Assembly: GCF_000025565.1 (NCBI RefSeq)
Contig: NC_014121.1
Span: 5,170,216-5,234,215 of the forward strand
Direction: 5' to 3'
Source of the DNA: Enterobacter cloacae subsp. cloacae ATCC 13047
GTDB taxonomy: Bacteria > Pseudomonadota > Gammaproteobacteria > Enterobacterales > Enterobacteriaceae
Length of the DNA stretch: 64,000 bases
Shown: in pieces, positions 61,391 through 64,000 of the stretch
How the letters are laid out: every line of letters starts with the position of its first letter
Numbering within the stretch: position 1 is the stretch's first letter
Translations under genes and position numbers: made by a program
Notes under the pieces: model-generated
Seen by the model: only the letters and a program-made list of their open reading frames with translations
Told to the model about the DNA's origin: nothing
The model's database searches: none

Positions 61391-62022
61391 AAAAACGTGA
61401 CACCATCGTGCGCTACACCGCGCCGGAACGCATCAACCACTGGGTCACCGCCTTCTGCTTTATGCTGGCGGCGATAAGCGGGCTGGGGTTCTTCTTCCCG
61501 TCCTTCAACTGGCTGATGCAGATACTGGGTACGCCACAGCTGGCGCGCATCCTTCACCCGTTCGTGGGTGTGGTGATGTTTGCCTCGTTTATCATCATGT
61601 TTTTCCGTTACTGGCACCATAACCTAATCAATCGGGATGATATCTTTTGGGCGAAGAATATTCGTAAGATCGTCGTCAACGAGGAAGTGGGTGACACCGG
61701 GCGTTATAACTTCGGCCAGAAGTGCGTATTCTGGGCGGCGATTATCTTCCTGGTCCTGTTGCTGGTGAGCGGCGTGATCATCTGGCGTCCGTACTTTGCG
61801 CCTGCTTTCTCAATCCCGGTGATCCGATTCGCGCTGATGCTGCATTCATTTGCCGCAGTGGCGTTAATTGTGGTTATCATGGTGCATATTTACGCCGCCC
61901 TCTGGGTGAAAGGCACCATTACCGCGATGGTGGAAGGATGGGTAACCAAAACGTGGGCGAAGAAACATCACCCGCGTTGGTACCGTGAAGTCCGCCAGAA
62001 ACAGGAAAAGTCATCTGAATGA
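61387..62022 (+). CDS. fdoI: formate dehydrogenase-O cytochrome b556 (gamma) subunit
   Basis: A 211-residue inner-membrane dihaem cytochrome with four membrane segments that reduces quinone. Haem-binding histidines are expected in '[14 protein letters not shown]', '[10 protein letters not shown]' and '[24 protein letters not shown]'. It overlaps fdoH and fdhE by 4 bp each, so all three are translationally coupled. Confidence 0.97.
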   Translation: MKKRDTIVRYTAPERINHWVTAFCFMLAAISGLGFFFPSFNWLMQILGTPQLARILHPFVGVVMFASFIIMFFRYWHHNLINRDDIFWAKNIRKIVVNEEVGDTGRYNFGQKCVFWAAIIFLVLLLVSGVIIWRPYFAPAFSIPVIRFALMLHSFAAVALIVVIMVHIYAALWVKGTITAMVEGWVTKTWAKKHHPRWYREVRQKQEKSSE

Positions 62023-62948
62023 GTATTCGCATAATCCCGCAAGATGAGCTGGGGTCGAGCGAGAAACGCACGGCGGAATATATTCCGCCGTTGTTATTCC
62101 CCAGACTCAAGAACCTCTACAACCGCCGTGCAGAGCGCCTGCGCGAGCTGGCAGAGAACAACCCGCTGGGCGATTTTCTGCGTTTTGCCGCGCTGGTTGC
62201 CCATGCGCAGGAAGTGGTGCTGTACGACCACCCGCTGCAAATGGATCTGACTGCGCGCATCAAAGAAGCCAGTGAGCAGGGCAAGCCGCCGCTGGATATT
62301 CACGTCCTGCCGCGTGACAAGCACTGGCATAAGCTGCTGCATTCTCTGATTGCCGAGCTGAAGCCCGAGATGAGCGGCACCGCGCTGGCGGTCATTGAGA
62401 ACCTGGAAAAAGCCTCCGATCAGGAGCTGGAAGAGATGGCGAGCGCGCTGTTTGCCTCTGACTTCTCGCTGGTCAGCAGCGATAAAGCGCCGTTTATCTG
62501 GGCTGCGCTGTCGCTCTACTGGGCGCAAATGGCCAGTCTGATCCCCGGTAAAGCGCGCGCCGAATACGGCGAAGCGCGCCAGTTCTGTCCGGTGTGTGGC
62601 TCAATGCCGGTCTCCAGCATGGTACAGATCGGCACCACCCAGGGGCTGCGCTACCTGCATTGCAACCTGTGTGAAACCGAGTGGCATGTGGTGCGCGTGA
62701 AGTGCAGCAACTGCGAGCAGACCCGCGATCTGAACTACTGGTCACTGGAAAATGAAGACGCGGCGTTAAAAGCCGAAAGTTGCGGCGATTGCGGTACGTA
62801 TCTGAAGATTCTGTATCAGGAAAAAGACCCGAAAGTTGAAGCGGTGGCCGACGATCTCGCCTCGCTGATTCTGGACGCCAAAATGGAGCAGGAGGGCTTT
62901 GCCCGTAGCTCTATCAACCCGTTCCTGTTCCCGGGTGAAGGGGAGTAA
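62019..62948 (+). CDS. fdhE: formate dehydrogenase maturation protein FdhE
   Basis: A 309-residue cytoplasmic protein needed for respiratory formate dehydrogenase assembly, probably through rubredoxin-like iron binding. Four CxxC pairs are visible: 'FCPVCGSM', 'HCNLCETEW', 'KCSNCEQT' and 'SCGDCGTY'. It ends the fdoGHI-fdhE operon and overlaps fdoI by 4 bp. Confidence 0.97.
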   Translation: MSIRIIPQDELGSSEKRTAEYIPPLLFPRLKNLYNRRAERLRELAENNPLGDFLRFAALVAHAQEVVLYDHPLQMDLTARIKEASEQGKPPLDIHVLPRDKHWHKLLHSLIAELKPEMSGTALAVIENLEKASDQELEEMASALFASDFSLVSSDKAPFIWAALSLYWAQMASLIPGKARAEYGEARQFCPVCGSMPVSSMVQIGTTQGLRYLHCNLCETEWHVVRVKCSNCEQTRDLNYWSLENEDAALKAESCGDCGTYLKILYQEKDPKVEAVADDLASLILDAKMEQEGFARSSINPFLFPGEGE

Positions 62949-62956
62949 TCTCCCTC

Positions 62957-62991
62957 ATTAGCCCGGCAAGCTACTTTGCTGTCGGGCTAAT
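62957..62991. terminator. hairpin between fdhE and the toxin-antitoxin pair
   Basis: ATTAGCCCG/CGGGCTAAT forms a 9-bp stem between the fdhE stop and the convergent antitoxin stop. U-runs are short, so its strength is uncertain. Confidence 0.65.
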
Positions 62992-63281
62992 TAATCTGAT
63001 AAAGCCGAAATAACGTGCTGTGGATCGTTCGCAATTGCACGCAACAATGCCTTTGCGGGACCGGTAGGCGAACGTCGTCCTTGTTCCCAGTTACGCAACG
63101 TATCAACGCTGACTGAGATTAAGTTCGCGAATTTACTTTGGGACAACCCAGACGCCTGACGAATTTCTTTGATTTTCATCGCATCGATTTGAAAGGTGCG
63201 CGACGGCTCGCGTTTCCCCCCGACAATGTCATCCATCTGAGCTATGCTTTGTGTTAATCGCTCAAACAGTGCCTTATCCAT
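62991..63281 (-). CDS. XRE-family antitoxin (HigA/NadS-like)
   Basis: A 96-residue DNA-binding protein. The C-terminal two thirds form a Cro/C1 helix-turn-helix ('IKEIRQASGLSQSKFANLISVSVDTLRNWEQGRRSP'). The N-terminal 30 residues may bind the toxin. Its ATG directly follows the toxin stop (TAAATG) with an AGGTGG site inside the toxin gene, so the two are translated together. Toxin-first order is typical of higBA-type modules. Confidence 0.88.
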   Translation of the reverse strand: MDKALFERLTQSIAQMDDIVGGKREPSRTFQIDAMKIKEIRQASGLSQSKFANLISVSVDTLRNWEQGRRSPTGPAKALLRAIANDPQHVISALSD

Positions 63282-63593
63282 TTACCACCTCTCAATCATC
63301 TTTTTCAGAATGGCTTTTTCTCTCGCGGACAGGTCATCTTTGATCCCTTTGCGATAGATGAGCAGCAATCTGATTTCAAATTCGTGGGTACGATGAAAAT
63401 AAATAACCCTTACTCCACCGCGCTTTCCCCTGCCTCCTGAAAGCCAACGAATCTTTCGCAGCCCCCCGGTATTCTGGATCAGATCGCCATAATCAGGTTG
63501 TGTTGCCAGGAACACCTGGAGCTTATGGTATTCGTCGTCATCCAGTAACGTTTTGACGTCTTCTGTGAAGATATCCGTTTCAATGAATAGCAT
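63282..63593 (-). CDS. RelE/HigB-like toxin
   Basis: A 103-residue protein of the RelE/ParE superfamily, probably a ribosome-dependent mRNA interferase. 'NTGGLRKIRWLSGGRGKRGGVRVIYFHR' and 'LLLIYRKGIKDDLSAREKAILKKMIE' match HigB-2-type toxins. No ribosome site is visible before the ATG at 63593, and a TATAAT box lies only 3-8 bp upstream of it, so the true mRNA start is unclear. A perfect palindrome lies 40 bp upstream. Confidence 0.88.
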   Translation of the reverse strand: MLFIETDIFTEDVKTLLDDDEYHKLQVFLATQPDYGDLIQNTGGLRKIRWLSGGRGKRGGVRVIYFHRTHEFEIRLLLIYRKGIKDDLSAREKAILKKMIERW

Positions 63594-63632
63594 AAATTAT
63601 ACGCCATTGGCTTAGAGTAACACATCTCAAAT

Positions 63633-63649
63633 GTACGTCAATGACGTAC
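63633..63649. promoter_or_regulatory. palindromic operator of the toxin-antitoxin pair
   Basis: GTACGTCA-A-TGACGTAC is a perfect 17-bp palindrome 40 bp upstream of the toxin start; a further partial copy (GGTACGT) lies at 63660. Binding by the antitoxin is inferred. The rest of the 229-bp gap to the next gene shows nothing else definable. Confidence 0.75.
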
Positions 63650-63822
63650 CCCTATGTGAGGTACGTTATTGAGTTTTCAGTAATATATCCATTTATTTCA
63701 TTGAGTGAAGTTGGTTTCTGCGAGCCTTTTTCCAAATCTCTGGATCTACTTAATTTGATTGTTTTCATCTGCCTTCATACAGGTTATAAGACTGTGCATA
63801 CATACAGCAAAAGGACATCACC

Positions 63823-64000
63823 ATGGCACTGGAAAAGGGTATTGATAGGCTTGTGCAGGATTTTATCGCTGCAGACCGACCTTGCGCGCGTAAGCAGAGT
63901 ATTGATGACCGGAGAGCCGGATATGTAGCCAGCACTGTACTTGCCGGCGAGACCGAAACCCGCGTGCAGGTTGAAACGCTTGTCATTGATGGCCTTACCT
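63823..64000 (+). CDS. probable alpha/beta hydrolase, N-terminus only (3' end outside window)
   Basis: From the ATG at 63823, with an AAGGA site 8 bp before it, the frame stays open for 59 codons to the window end: MALEKGIDRLVQDFIAADRP... The segment with 'SIDDRRAGYVASTVLAGE' resembles the N-terminal cap of acetyl-esterase/lipase-type alpha/beta hydrolases. The catalytic part lies outside the window, so the family is tentative. Confidence 0.6.
   Translation, partial: MALEKGIDRLVQDFIAADRPCARKQSIDDRRAGYVASTVLAGETETRVQVETLVIDGLT

Noticed and set aside
63641..63928. 95-codon plus-strand frame downstream of the toxin-antitoxin operator
   Set aside because: It starts inside the operator, has no ribosome site, and overlaps the better supported hydrolase start at 63823 in another frame.

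Overview
The window is a chromosomal segment of a gamma-proteobacterium of the family Enterobacteriaceae. Gene content, order and protein sequence follow the Escherichia coli yijO-to-fdhE region almost gene for gene, but with moderately high G+C and extra or missing blocks. This fits a member of the Enterobacter/Lelliottia/Leclercia group; the genus is an inference. I count 62 protein genes, two of them cut by the window edges. I also place one small RNA (CpxQ), a set of regulatory sites and two families of intergenic palindromic repeats. I saw no rRNA or tRNA gene, no insertion sequence, no CRISPR array and no prophage.

Layout. 1-2.7 kb: yijO (partial), fsaB and gldA (three-carbon sugar/glycerol metabolism). 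2.7-10 kb: katG, then the methionine regulon metF, metBL and metJ with arrays of MetJ boxes. 10-19.6 kb: housekeeping genes rpmE, priA, cytR, ftsN, hslVU, menA, rraA and zapB. 19.6-24.7 kb: glpFK, glpX, fpr, yiiR. 24.8-32 kb: yiiQ, tpiA, an added SLC13-type permease, cdh, sbp, pfkA, fieF. 32-34.7 kb: the Cpx envelope-stress system with cpxP and its 3'UTR sRNA CpxQ. 34.8-36.2 kb: yiiM, sodA. 36.5-44.8 kb: a complete L-rhamnose locus (rhaT, rhaSR, rhaBAD, fucO, rhaM). 44.7-51 kb: a raffinose/alpha-galactoside module (rafRAB) joined to an XRE-cupin regulator and azlCD. 51-55.5 kb: a four-gene chaperone-usher fimbrial operon with a DUF1120-type pilin. 55.9-63 kb: a BhsA-like stress peptide, fdhD, the selenocysteine formate dehydrogenase fdoGHI and fdhE. 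63-64 kb: a toxin-first type II toxin-antitoxin pair and the start of a probable alpha/beta hydrolase.

How the parts work together. Rhamnose enters through RhaT and passes through RhaM, RhaA, RhaB and RhaD. The lactaldehyde made by RhaD can be reduced by the FucO-type enzyme encoded in the same operon. The other RhaD product, DHAP, meets TpiA. GldA and FsaB link dihydroxyacetone and fructose-6-phosphate, and GlpF/GlpK bring in glycerol. FdhD and FdhE serve maturation of the Fdo enzyme between them. MetJ controls the divergent metBL and the nearby metF.

The parts that differ from the E. coli backbone are the best places for a second look. They are a short transcription unit between rraA and zapB encoding a 35-residue hydrophobic peptide, the azl-raf junction, the fimbrial operon, the SLC13 gene, and the toxin-antitoxin pair with a perfect 17-bp palindrome upstream. 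No entirely new system can be claimed from the sequence alone.
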